The position numbers and the translations under genes are program-made. Positions 1 to 10,639 of a stretch of DNA of 64,000 nt are shown here, one piece after another (position 1 is the first letter of the stretch; every line of letters starts with the position of its first letter). Under the pieces are notes generated by a model. That model saw nothing but the letters and a program-made list of their open reading frames with translations, had not been told where the DNA came from and searched no databases. Location: assembly GCA_963682025.1 (NCBI GenBank), contig OY821521.1:102479111-102543110 (forward strand), read 5' to 3'. The DNA is from Cordilura impudica (taxonomy: Eukaryota; Arthropoda; Insecta; Diptera; Scathophagidae).

Positions 1-958
1 GTTTTTTAATTTATTAAAAACAATATGTTTTGTGGAATGTTTTGAATATTTCTATTCCAGAATTTTTAAAACTTGATCGTTTTTTAGTTCAAATAATTTT
101 TCTTTTCCTTTTTAATCGATTAACCATATAAATTTGTATATAATGCGAATAATCGATATGCCAGAACCAGATGCGTCTATAATAAGTTGCAGAAAAGGTT
201 TCTGCTGATCAATCACTTACAAAAGATGACACACAGATGGATGGATGGTCGGATAAATCTTAATTAATAATGAAAGTGATTATGTTTGAATGGTATAACA
301 AAAGAAGGGTTTCTCAAATAGTTATGGTAGCTACAAATATCTCTAAAAAAATTGTCATATACATATATTAAGTACTAGAAATGTCAATGTCATAAGTTAA
401 TTGAGATACAATTCTATATAGTTACAATCGAACCATTTTAGGTACAATGTATCATATCAGTTATTAAATCGTTTAGTTTTTATGCTTTCCGTTGCTGTTA
501 TTAGATTCTGACAATCTTCCTGGTAACTTGTATTTAGATTATTATTAAAATAACTACAAATTCAAATAATACATGTATAAAATTATTTCGCACGATAATG
601 TCCATATTTGAAATGCACATGGTGTAATAGGTTTGATCTATTTTTATTATTGCACTTTATCTTTGGAAAAACCAAATATATAAATAAGATAAAAAGGTAG
701 TAAGAATAATTAGTTGTGAACAACACGATTGGCATAAACATTGCAAAAATAATATTTAAAAAGCCATTCAAAAGCAGCATCTCTTAGATATGAGCCATGT
801 TTAATAAGCAAATGTTGTTTTAAGAGAAAATATACATATGTGGGATTATGACTCAACCTTTTTTTTTTTTGAAGATATGTTTTAAAAATTCATATAGAAT
901 TAAATACAAGAAAATAATTCTCTTAACGAAGAGAACAATATTTTTTTTTAGTTTTAAG
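1..958. other. Upstream intergenic DNA with a decayed family A repeat
   Basis: AT-rich, with no supportable gene. Bases 160-345 carry a worn family A repeat: a CACACAGATGGATGG block, a GGTATAACAAAAGA block and a GGTAGCTACAAA block in the usual order. Short ORFs here have no family features. Confidence 0.5.
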
Positions 959-993
959 TATAAAGCTTGATATATTATAAACATTTATTCAGT
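959..993 (+). promoter_or_regulatory. Candidate core promoter of serpin A (TATA box and initiator)
   Basis: A TATAAA hexamer at 959-964 lies 32 bp upstream of the A in TCAGT (989-993), which matches the arthropod initiator. The resulting 5' leader of about 115 nt would reach the ATG at 1106. A pyrimidine tract followed by CAG at about 1068-1078 could instead be the acceptor of an upstream 5'UTR intron, in which case the true start site is further left. This is motif spacing only. Confidence 0.45.
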
Positions 994-1105
994 ATTTATT
1001 TCTACTTCGACAACAATCAACTTTAAAAACGGAATTAATTACAGAGGAATTCATTGTGCACATATTTTTTTTTTCAGCGCAGCCAGCGACTTAAACAATA
1101 AAAAT

Positions 1106-3320
1106 ATGTGGAAAATTTGTAAGTTTTTATTGAAAAATTCATTTAAGAAAAAAAGCAATAAATAACGAAATAAAACGTAAAAGATTTCTAACCAAATCAT
1201 TATTCTATTGAAAGATGTAATCATTGCACTGGGGATTCAAATAATAAATGGACAATGCGGTTCCCATAATTCATGTAGGCTGACGTCATCGACAGCGCAG
1301 CCAAATTCAAACAATCAGAATTTCGGATCCATACAAAGAGCCAACAATCCGGCTCAAAATCAAAATAATAACAACGAAGGATATGATGTGAACACAATAA
1401 CGCTGCCAGTACGAGGGATGTCAATTACAAAATCATTTAATTCAAAACTATTCGAAATAATGTCGTCGAAAGCACAAAATCAAAATCTTGTATATTCGCC
1501 CATATCACTGGAAGCTCTTTTATCATTTATTTTAACAATCTCTGAAGGTAGATTGAAATCCGAATTGAGACAATTATTGGCCAACAATCAAACGTATTCC
1601 GCCGATACATTTCCATCAATAATAAACGATCCACCCACTACTCTCATAATGGCGAATAAACTATATTACGATCATCGCTTTGGCATTGTAAATCATAATG
1701 TTCATAACCTGGCATTAAATTTTTTTTCCAGTGAATTGGAACAAATTGATTTCCTTAATCCAAATAAAGCTGCCAATATCATTAATTCGTGGGTTGGTGA
1801 AAAAACTCGCAATCTAATACGGAACATTATTGCACCTTCGACCGTAGCCGCAAATACAAATGCAATAATGTTGAATGCCATATATTTTAAAAGTGAGTGG
1901 CTAAATAAATTCGCCACCTACGATACCGAAGTGCAACAATTCCACGTAAATCGACAAGTACAAGTTCCAGTTCAAATGATGTATAATGAGGATGTTTTCC
2001 GTTATGGTGATTTTTCAGATGATCTACAGGCTTCAGTTGTGGAAATGCCATACAAAACATCTGACTTAACGATGATGTTAATACTGCCAAATGATATGGA
2101 AGGATTGTGGGACTTAGAACGAAAACTATCTAATTACAGATTAGAGAGTATTGCTCAAAATTTAAATAGAGAATTGGTCTCTATAAAGCTGCCACAATTT
2201 AAAGTAGAATTTGATGCTGACATGGTGAAACCTTTACAACAAGTAAGTTTAAAGTCCTACGGGGAACCTTAAAGAAGTTTTAAGGGTAATACTCATGTTA
2301 GAGCTTACTAGGATACATAAATTCTGCAGAGAAGTTCTAATTTAATACTTTATCCAAAATATTGTTTGAAATCTTTGAAAGAACAAATTTGTTGGATCGC
2401 TTAAAATTATTATTTAATTGGTTTTCTTTGAAATCATTTCAATATATTAAATAGTGTAGCCTTTGTTATTGTTTACATCAGCAAAATATCATAGCTTAAA
2501 GCCAGAATTGTTACTTTTTTACATTTAATACACAGGAGTCTGAAATTTATTATTATTTGTACAACTTATCGATACTCAATAATACCATAATTGAGCCAAG
2601 CTGGTCAAATAGTAATTTCTCCAACGAAGTATCAAAGTCCGTATAAAAGATTTGGTTAATATTAGAAAAGGCAAAACGTCCTTCAGAACGAGTAGTTTGT
2701 TGCCACTTTCAATTATTAGTTCAAAATAATAAATCAACAAAAGATCTTGTTATTATTTAATGAAATCGAATTTACTAAATTTGTTCTAATGGTTGAGAAG
2801 TTATACGATATTTAAATTATTTATTTTTAGTTTATATTTTAGTTCTAGTTTCAAACTGATTTTTGACATAATGGAAAACATAGTATATATTGATAGCTTT
2901 TATATATAAGGAAGGCAATTTCTAAAATGTATTCGATAAAGTTTTCATTAAAATATATTATAAATCAACTTAATTTATTTTCAACAGTTGGGTCTTACCG
3001 CTTTATTCAACAATGAAGGAAAAATAAATCTTTTCGAAAATCAACAAAAGCCTTTCGTAGTGGACCAGTTCAAACATAAGAGTTATATCAGTGTAAATGA
3101 GGCTGGAACAGAAGCTGCAGCTGCCAGTTGTAAGTATTATTTTCAAAGTTAACGAAATATAATTTAATTAAAAATTTTTCTTTTCAAATTTCAAGTTGCC
3201 AAATATGTACCACTATCAATTCCGGTCAATTTGAAACATTTCATAGCTGACCATCCATTTATATTTGTGATTCGTAACCCGAATGTAATATTATTTATGG
3301 GTCATATAGTACGTTTATGA
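1106..3320 (+). CDS. Serpin A, secreted serine-protease inhibitor, four exons, predicted inhibitory
   Basis: Exons are read as 1106-1118, 1215-2242, 2988-3129 and 3196-3320; all introns are GT-AG and the product is 435 residues. Exon 1 codes MWKI plus one base. Joining it to exon 2 gives a clean signal peptide (about residues 1-18), which decides the start. Residues 20-75 form a Gln/Asn-rich extension absent from ordinary serpins. The serpin core runs from about residue 78 and shows NLVYSP, NAIYF and VVEMPY blocks, ending with DHPF near 414. The reactive-centre hinge is GTEAAAAS (387-394), the small-residue pattern of inhibitory serpins. Counting from Gly as P15 puts P1-P1' at Leu401-Ser402, suggesting chymotrypsin- or elastase-like targets (inference). 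The last intron cuts the loop itself, at the same place as in serpin B. An AATAAA lies at 3341. Orthology to a named fly serpin cannot be decided here. Confidence 0.9.
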
Positions 3321-3340
3321 AACTTATAAAAACAAAAAAT

Positions 3341-3346
3341 AATAAA
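3341..3346 (+). terminator. Polyadenylation signal of serpin A
   Basis: AATAAA lies 21 bases after the TGA of serpin A, the expected position for a short 3'UTR. Confidence 0.5.
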
Positions 3347-3349
3347 ACG

Positions 3350-4338
3350 CATTATATAAGAGTTATTCATTGGTTTTAATGAGTTTTGAGGGATGTATTC
3401 TTGCCATTTTATGAACTGGGATTTTATCACAGAGAACACAATTGCTAAAGAAATGGACATTATTTATGTTAAAAATATTATTGTTTATAAAAGAGAAACT
3501 ATAATGCATAGTTTACACTATGTCAGTTAAAATGTAAATTTTTTGTCAGTGAAATGTAAGCGAGTTGTAATTTACTGTCATTTGCAATATATGGTAACAC
3601 TTGACATCTAAAATGATATTGCCAACATGTTGCTAATTTCTTTTCGTTATACAGCGGGATATTTCTTTTTATCAGTTTATAAATTATAATAAAAATATAA
3701 GGACGAGATGTCAGTTGAGACCATATTAGTTGTCAGCGAATATGAAATAGTGAAAACCAGTCATAAAAGTAAATAAATCAATCTTAAATCAACGTACATG
3801 GATTACAATGAGTACTGGTTTTTCTATTAAACAAAAATTTCATTGCTTGAAGAATTCTGAAACGAATTAAGATTAGCAAAATTTTTAAATATTTTCTTTT
3901 GAAGTTTTAAAAACTCTTTTTACAGACAAAATATTTTAAGTATAAGTTACATATGTGATGCCCAGACATGCCCAACCAAAATAAAATTAAGTCATTCACT
4001 TTTACATTGCTTCTAAAATAGCAGTACGTAAAGATTTTCTGCCGTTTAAGGAGTTGTTTCAAACTACTTCCTGAAAGCCAATATATATTTAACGTAACAT
4101 CCTATCATAATATACTAAGTCCATTCAACTCAACATTGTTTTTATTAACTTACGAGCGCTACTTAGAATGAACTTCCCAGAATCCATAAAAGACCACTTC
4201 CATCCTATGACAACTCTACGTAAAATTCATTGCAATTCATAAAATATTTTCCACTTCCGGATCATTAGTAAAGCATCTCTTCAATTCTTTGGATGTTCTT
4301 TTTTGCTGGGTTATTGTTAACATTCCATTTATTGAATG
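3350..4338. other. Intergenic DNA, nothing recognised
   Basis: AT-rich sequence between serpin A and the first large repeat. I see no ORF with protein-family features, no RNA gene and no terminal repeats. Confidence 0.4.
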
Positions 4339-4339
4339 T

Positions 4340-5002
4340 TAATTCCATTAATTTTTTTGGCTGCAGATATGAAAAAGTTCACATCGGGTACTATATTTAT
4401 ATGGGGACTAAGTCGAAAAATGGACCGATACTGACCATATTTGGTAAGGTCATTTATATTTTGAAAAAATATATAAAAACCAAATTTGAAAAAAATCTGT
4501 GCAATATTTTTGTTTTTTGATAGATTTAAGTGAAAATCGGGAAGCAGCTCTATATGGGGCCCATGACTAAGAATTGTCCTATAGTGATTATTTGTAGATT
4601 ACAGATTAATGGATACCATAAACACATAAAAACCCAATTTGACTGAGATCTATATGATAATTTGGATCTTATGGCAATTTATGTCGATTTCATAGGGTCA
4701 TTTGTGTGCGGACTAGGTCTGAACATGAATCGAATTTCACCAATTTCAATAGCGTTCATCCGGTTGCCGACGTACCAAATCTCATCAAAATATATTCATA
4801 TTTGCGACCTATAGTTTGATTACAAGGTTTACATGGACACACAGACGTACGGACGGACGGACGGACATCGCTAAATAGACTCAGAAAGCGATTCTGAGTC
4901 GATTGGTATAATAAAAGATGGGTGTAGGTCAAATACTTTTGGTAGTTACAAACAGTAGCACAAAGTCTTTATACCCAAACCACATAGTGGTATAGGGTAT
5001 AA
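4340..5002 (+). repeat. Dispersed repeat family A, near-complete copy
   Basis: This copy shows the ordered family blocks: GGCTGCAGATATGAAAAAG, a 'GGGGACTAAGTCGAAAAATGG' type block, GATAGATTTAAGTGAA, a CACACAGACGTACGGACGG block, a GAGTCGATTGGTATAATAAA block and a terminal TAGTGGTATAGGGTATA. The same blocks recur at least ten times in the window in both orientations. No coding potential is evident, so it looks like a non-autonomous element. The subfamily name is unknown to me. Confidence 0.75.
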
Positions 5003-5459
5003 TGAATTTGAAAATCTGCAAAATTTGCATAAAATAAGTTCAAATCGAAATTTGCTTTATTTAAGTGAAAGAATTTTTTGTCTAGAAAAAGATTCTTTTT
5101 CTGTTCAATTTATTTTTTATTTTTTGTTATTTATAATTAAGGTAAGTAAACTGAGATATCAGGTTTTACATTATCGGTTAACAGAAATTCGATTTTCTGT
5201 TAAAATGGGAAATTTTTATTAATCGAAAGATCTAACATTCCAGCGACAGAAAAATGCCGACATTTGCGGATTCTCCCTGTATTTATTCGATACAAAAACC
5301 TACATGGCATTTTTATGAGATTAATATTGTTATCAGCAAAGACACTAACGATAAAGTCCCCTTCTCGTCTGAAAACATAAGGCGAGCGATACATTTTTAA
5401 ACTCTTTCTTTTAACTCATACCCTCTTTATATCTGTCTGTCTATCTGCCATGGGGCAAC

Positions 5460-5785
5460 CCCATTCCTCCTCATCCAATTGATCTGAAACTTGATCGATA
5501 GACTTGCTGTGAAAAAGTATTAACTTTGACATAATTAAGTACAGTCACGGAGAGATTAAAACCTCACTTCCCCTCATGCGACGGATCTGTCCATAGACTT
5601 GTTGTGGGCTAAGATTAATTTTAAGATAATCACACATAGTCACGCCCAGTCACGGAGGGATTTGTACCCAATTTTCCCTCATCCAATCAATGTTAAACTT
5701 GGTTCATAGTCCTGTTGTGACCAAAGATTAATTTTAAAATAGTCACACAAAGTTGCGCACTGTCACGGAGAGGTTCAAAAAGGAA
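5460..5785 (+). repeat. Three-unit tandem repeat, roughly 95-113 bp period
   Basis: The block ATAGACTTGCTGTG (5498) recurs as ATAGACTTGTTGTG (5593) and ATAGTCCTGTTGTG (5706). Each is followed by AGTCACGGAGAG or a close variant and then by CCCTCATCCAAT-like sequence. Units are diverged and of unequal length, so the array is old. No coding content. Confidence 0.6.
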
Positions 5786-5789
5786 AGAA

Positions 5790-7582
5790 AGAGTTTTAAT
5801 AAAAACTTTGTTTTTTTGGGTTGGATTATTATTTAAAATAAATAACAAATAAATGTTGAAAAAATGTGTACTTTATACAGTGGTTCTCACAAAAAATAAT
5901 ATATTGTTTATATTTTTTTCTTCATACTTCTAAGAACAGCAAGTCGAATTACAACTAAACAGCTCTCTCAAAATGCTTATCATTTAGAATGTAAACACAA
6001 AAAATAATCTGAATCAAAATATAAAAAATATAATAGCGTGGAGAGAACATAAGGTCAAGATTGTGTCAATGTGTTTGCAATAATACTAGTACGAGTATGT
6101 ATGCATATCGTACATCACACTGTGTTCTAGGCAATAATGAGTTGCTTGAAGAAATTTAAGAGCAACCACAAATGAACAGCGAAAAAATTATGAAGTACCC
6201 CGCATAGATCGGCTGATCCATTGCGATTAAGGTTGAAGGTGTATACGTATTTATTCACATAATTATCTACAGTTGAATCTCCACAGCTTGTTAGGTGAAT
6301 TTTTGCTCTACTAAATGATTATATGTACATAAGAATGTGTTTTTTTTTAGTGAACAATAGAACAGATTGAAAAATGTATGTAGTTACGCATTTGAATTTT
6401 AGATTTGCATTACATTCACAAGTAAAAAAGGCAAAATAAGTCCCAATAACTGAAGTTACAACGGTTAATCCATTTAGATAAAACGATATACTTTTCTTTC
6501 CGGCTGATCTAATCACGGCTAATCCATATGCGGCTGTGTTTTAATTTAGTAAGTAAGTTGAATGTATCGGATGCATTGTCTTTTATAGTTTTAAACTAAT
6601 AATATAATATCGACGCAATGCTTTTGTGCAATTTTAAAGAGAAAATATATTATCTACAAAACCAGTTGTTTCGGGAGAGGCTCTTAGGTCTGAATCACAC
6701 TTGTTTATAGTGAATAAACTAAAATCTGAATACGCTTGTCATGTTTTTGTTGCCCACAGATATATTTAAGATCATATCGGATGAGATTTTAATAAAACGC
6801 GAATTTATTTATAGAAAGTAGCTTCGCTTATAATCTAAATTAAGGGCAATTTTTATTTATAAATGTGAGCTAAATTTGAACTGATAAGAAATTAGAAATT
6901 GAGCCATTAGTAATTATAGCAAATTATTAGTTTATGAGCCAAAATAATCGAATGATGTCGATCAGTTCATGAACCCCAGATAAAATAATGCATTCTTTTT
7001 ATTTACAAACATCAGCCATGTTAAGCCCATGTTACATATGTATTTTCTTCTTTTTTTTAGCTGACCAATCGCAAATTGTAGGAGATAATATTACGAATTA
7101 AATTTTAAACAAAAACTACATACATACATATATTTTTCCATCATTTTGTTGCATTTCTAAAAGAAATATTTTAGTTTTCAATAAATTTCAAAAAAATATA
7201 CATATGTATATGTCAAAGTACAAATGGCATTTGGGAAACATCACAAGTAATCTCTCTAATCGATATTTAGTCGAGATTATGAAAAAGACAATTAACAATT
7301 AACGTAATTCTTTTGAAAACTTGCAAGCATTTTTTTTCGTAGTTTCTAGAACTATTGATGACAAGTTTAGCGGGTTTTTGTGACAAAAAGTCAACAACAC
7401 TGCATATGATAATTGATTTGTTTTTGCTCGAGCACGAACAATTGTGTTATACACTTAAAGAAATTTCCAACTTATAGGCTTAACAATGATATTTGTTATT
7501 AGTTTGATGATTATTAATATATTTTATATATAAGACGAATTTCATGCATTATATTTTAAATTTTGACTTTCTTAAAAAAAAA
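5790..7582. other. Intergenic DNA, nothing recognised
   Basis: AT-rich sequence with scattered homopolymers and CATACATACA-type short repeats. I find no gene-like frame, splice structure or terminal repeat. Confidence 0.4.
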
Positions 7583-8823
7583 AACAAGCAAGAAAATTAT
7601 AGTTGGCTAGACCGACTATACGATACTCTATACCATGCATTTAGAGACCCTATCTCTTAGGTCCAACTTATTAGATTTAAATAAATAAGCATAAACCTAA
7701 TTTGAGTGGCATTGTTATTATTTTTTTATACCCTATACCACTATGTGGTTTGGGTATAATGACTTAGTGCTGCTGTTTGTAACTACCAAAAATATTTGAT
7801 CTAGACCCATCTTTTATTATACCGATCGACTCAAAATGACTTTCTGAGTCATTTTAGTGATGGCCATCCGTCCGTCCGTCTGTGTGTCCATGTACAATTG
7901 ACCCATACAAATGACCCCTATGAAATCGACATAAATTGCCATAAGATCCAAGTTATCATATAGATCTTAGTAAAATTGGGTTTGTATGTGTTTATTGTAT
8001 CCGTTAATTAGTAGTCCAAAAATAATCCCTATTAGACAATTCTTAGTCATAGCCCCATATAGAGCAGCTTCCCGATCTTCATTTAAATCTATCAAAAAAC
8101 AAAAATTTTGCACAGATTTTTCTCAAATTTGGTTTGTGTATATTTTTTCAAAATATAAGTGACTTTACCAAATATGGTCAGGATCGGTCCATGTTTCGAC
8201 CTAGTCTCCATATAAATATAGCATCCGATATGAACTTTTTCATATCTGCAGCCAAAAAACTTAATAACAATGCCAACTAAATTTGGTTTATGCTTATTTT
8301 CTATATCCAGTAAGTTGGACCGGAGAGATAGGGTTTCTAAACCATGGTATAGGGTATCGTATGGTCGGTCTAGAACGACTATAATTTTCTTACTTGTTTT
8401 TTTTTTTTTTTGCCTTCCGATATGAATAATTTCGTATTAGATGCAAAAACATATACAAACCAAATTTGGGAAAAATCCGTGTAATATTTTTGTTTTTTGA
8501 TAGATTTAAGTGAAGATAACGAATCAGCTTCATATGGGGGCAATGACTAAGAATTGGCCTATTGGCTTTATTTTTGGACTACTGATAAATGAATGTAATA
8601 AACTTACACAAGCCCAATTTGACCGACATCTGTATAATAATTTGGATATTGTGGCAATTTAAGTCGATCTCATATGGGTCATTTGTATGGGGACTAGGTC
8701 TGAAGATGAACCAATTTTCACCAATTTCAATAGCGTTCATTCTATGGCCGATAAAACTTACATGGACACAGAGAGGGACGGACGGATGGACATCGCTAAA
8801 TCGACTCTGAAATTGATTCTGAT
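7583..8823. repeat. Family A repeat inserted in another family A copy
   Basis: A plus-strand copy begins at 7583 (ACAAGCAAGAAAATTATAG) and stops in a T-run at about 7727. A minus-strand copy runs 7728-8394, ending in CTATAATTTTCTTACTTG. The plus-strand copy resumes after a T-run at about 8410 (CTTCCGATATGAATAA) and continues to 8823. The inner copy thus appears intact, about 667 bp, and defines both ends of the unit. The arms 7583-7727 and about 8250-8394 form an inverted repeat. Confidence 0.7.
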
Positions 8824-8960
8824 TCTGAAATTATAAATATATATATGACATAATATATATAATAATAATATAATAATATATATAAGCTATAAAAATATAT
8901 ATTATAAAAATATAAGTTATAAAATATGTATGAATATATATGTACATATGTATTTATGAA
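8824..8960. repeat. AT-rich microsatellite (TA/ATA)
   Basis: A run of ATATATA, AATAATAT and TATAAAAATATA units with almost no G or C. It follows directly on the family A repeat. Confidence 0.7.
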
Positions 8961-9710
8961 TATCATTTTAAAACATTTACAGCACTTGTAGTTTAACTTT
9001 AAAAAGTTATAAATTATATATTAATTTGCATACAAAAAACAGAAGAAATCAAATATCTTTATAATCTCTACCATTTTGTGTTAAAGGTCACGAATCAGAT
9101 TGGGTATAAGCTGATGTTCATGTTTACAGAAGCCATTACGATCAAAGATAAAACAAAGGTATGCCAAAAAAAAAAAAACAATAAAATAACACAATTTTTG
9201 GGATAGTTTATTTTTCAGAACAATTCGTCCAAAGTGTTTTTCCCTTTTCTAAAATTTTAGTCCCTTTCTCAGCGTTTGTTTCAGTGATGATCTTATCAGG
9301 GATGTCAAATGTTCTTCCATTCTGAACGATTTCCTCAGGTTTGGAAACAGAAAAAAGTTAGAGGGCGGACAAGAAAGCAATTCATAAACAAATTTATTAA
9401 ATTAACCTGTGGAAATGTCACTATTGTATATCAGCGAATTTGGCTGACGACTCTTTTGTCCAACTCATCCAGTATAATACATCCAATGTTGGCAGTTATT
9501 TCATAATGAAATAATGAGTTCCAAAAAATGAATTAAATATCAATTTAAAAATATGGATTGGTATTTAATTCGTAACGCTAGAATTGAAGTAATTGAATAA
9601 ATTAGCAAAAATTTTCTGTAGTTTCTCTTAGCAGAAGAAATTATTCAACAACTTTGTCATTATATAGAGAAGAGCGCGCGGTGCAGCCGCCGGACGCGAA
9701 TTGCATTATA
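8961..9710. other. Intergenic DNA with a possible decayed coding patch and a GC-rich blip
   Basis: On the minus strand about 9360-9190 reads as a fairly continuous peptide (…EEIVQNGRTFDIPDK…), but I do not recognise it and frame changes are needed outside it. Bases 9672-9703 are strongly GC- and CpG-rich inside AT-rich DNA. Neither is enough to call a gene. Confidence 0.3.
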
Positions 9711-9711
9711 A

Positions 9712-9935
9712 TATGTATACCCAATACCACTATTTGTTAAGGGTATAATGACTCTGTGCTGATATTTGTAACTAGAAAAATGTTTATCTCAGATCAGCCT
9801 TAAATTACACTGATCCACATTTTGAGTCGATTTAGCGACGTCCATCTGTCTATCTGTTCATCTTTGTGGCTATGTAAACTTTGTAATCAAACTACAGGTC
9901 GCAAATATATATAAATATATTTGACGAAACTTAGT
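9712..9935 (-). repeat. Family A repeat, partial
   Basis: Reverse-orientation copy. It starts with TATACCCAATACCACTAT and carries the GTCCATCTGTCTATCTGTTC block and a TTTGTAATCAAACTACAGG block. Confidence 0.65.
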
Positions 9936-10046
9936 ATACAAGCTTTTTTATTTTTGGTTGATTTATAGTCATTTTTCAGACATATTGCAATTAATACCGT
10001 AATTAATATGCAAAATTTTAATTTTGTTTCAATGGTGCGTGGTAAA

Positions 10047-10637
10047 GAAGAAGAAAGCATATATTTCAAAAGTTCATAACTAAACTGTATTCTTAATCGG
10101 ACCGGTTTCTGGCATTTCAGCCTTCATCAGCGATTTATGGAACATTGTGATAATTGTTATGTTCTAATTGAATAGATTGTTTCTATATGAAATTTTTCTA
10201 CTTAGGGCGGCCGTGAGGTTTGAACCATGAACCTTCACATACACTCGTACTTGCACTTTTTGGTCAGCGCTTTAACACACTCACCCAAAGTCATGCCTAC
10301 GAGCAGTGTGGTTAGAATCAGTTTTCGTAACATACAGCTTTTACTTCGTATTAATTGCAGAAGATACAACTTTGTATAAACAAACAATCGTTATTTTTGA
10401 AATTTTAATATTTTTGCATTTGTACTTCTAATTTCCACTATTCTCAGTTTTCGTAAGAGTTGTCATATGTAATGTACGGTTTTGTACACACTACATATGC
10501 ACTTTCGATCTATTCAATTATAACATAACAATTATCACAAAGCTCCATAAATCGCTGATGAAGGCTGAAATGCCAGAAACCGGCCCGATTAAGAATAAAG
10601 TGTAGTTATTAATTTTTGAAATATATGCTTTCTTCAT
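10047..10637. repeat. Inverted repeat (about 130-bp arms) enclosing a SINE-like segment
   Basis: The left arm 10047-10177 and the right arm 10508-10637 are near-identical reverse complements. Both contain CTGATGAAGGCTGAAATGCC followed by AGAAACCGG. The right arm abuts the 3' end of the minus-strand LINE remnant at 10.64 kb, so the arms may be two copies of that element's 3' tail in opposite orientation. The spacer of about 330 bp carries a tRNA-like box pair. Confidence 0.75.
10205..10298 (-). repeat. tRNA-derived SINE head (candidate)
   Basis: Read on the minus strand, GGTTCAAACC (10226-10217) matches an RNA polymerase III B box. About 45 nt upstream, TGGGTGAGTGTGTTAAAGCGC resembles a degenerate A box and D-arm. 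The spacing is tRNA-like, but no complete cloverleaf is evident, so this is called a SINE head rather than a tRNA gene. Confidence 0.4.
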
Positions 10638-10639
10638 CT

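Noticed and set aside
1221..2090. Minus-strand ORFs over serpin A
   Set aside because: Shadows of the serpin coding strand; no domain content and no start context.
5460..5785. CRISPR array
   Set aside because: Three diverged units of about 100 bp without short exact repeats or unique spacers; eukaryotic context.
9309..9506. 65-codon plus-strand ORF
   Set aside because: No family features; the opposite strand reads slightly better but is also unrecognised.
10205..10298. Functional tRNA gene
   Set aside because: B box is good, but no full cloverleaf or anticodon arm can be drawn; treated as SINE-like.
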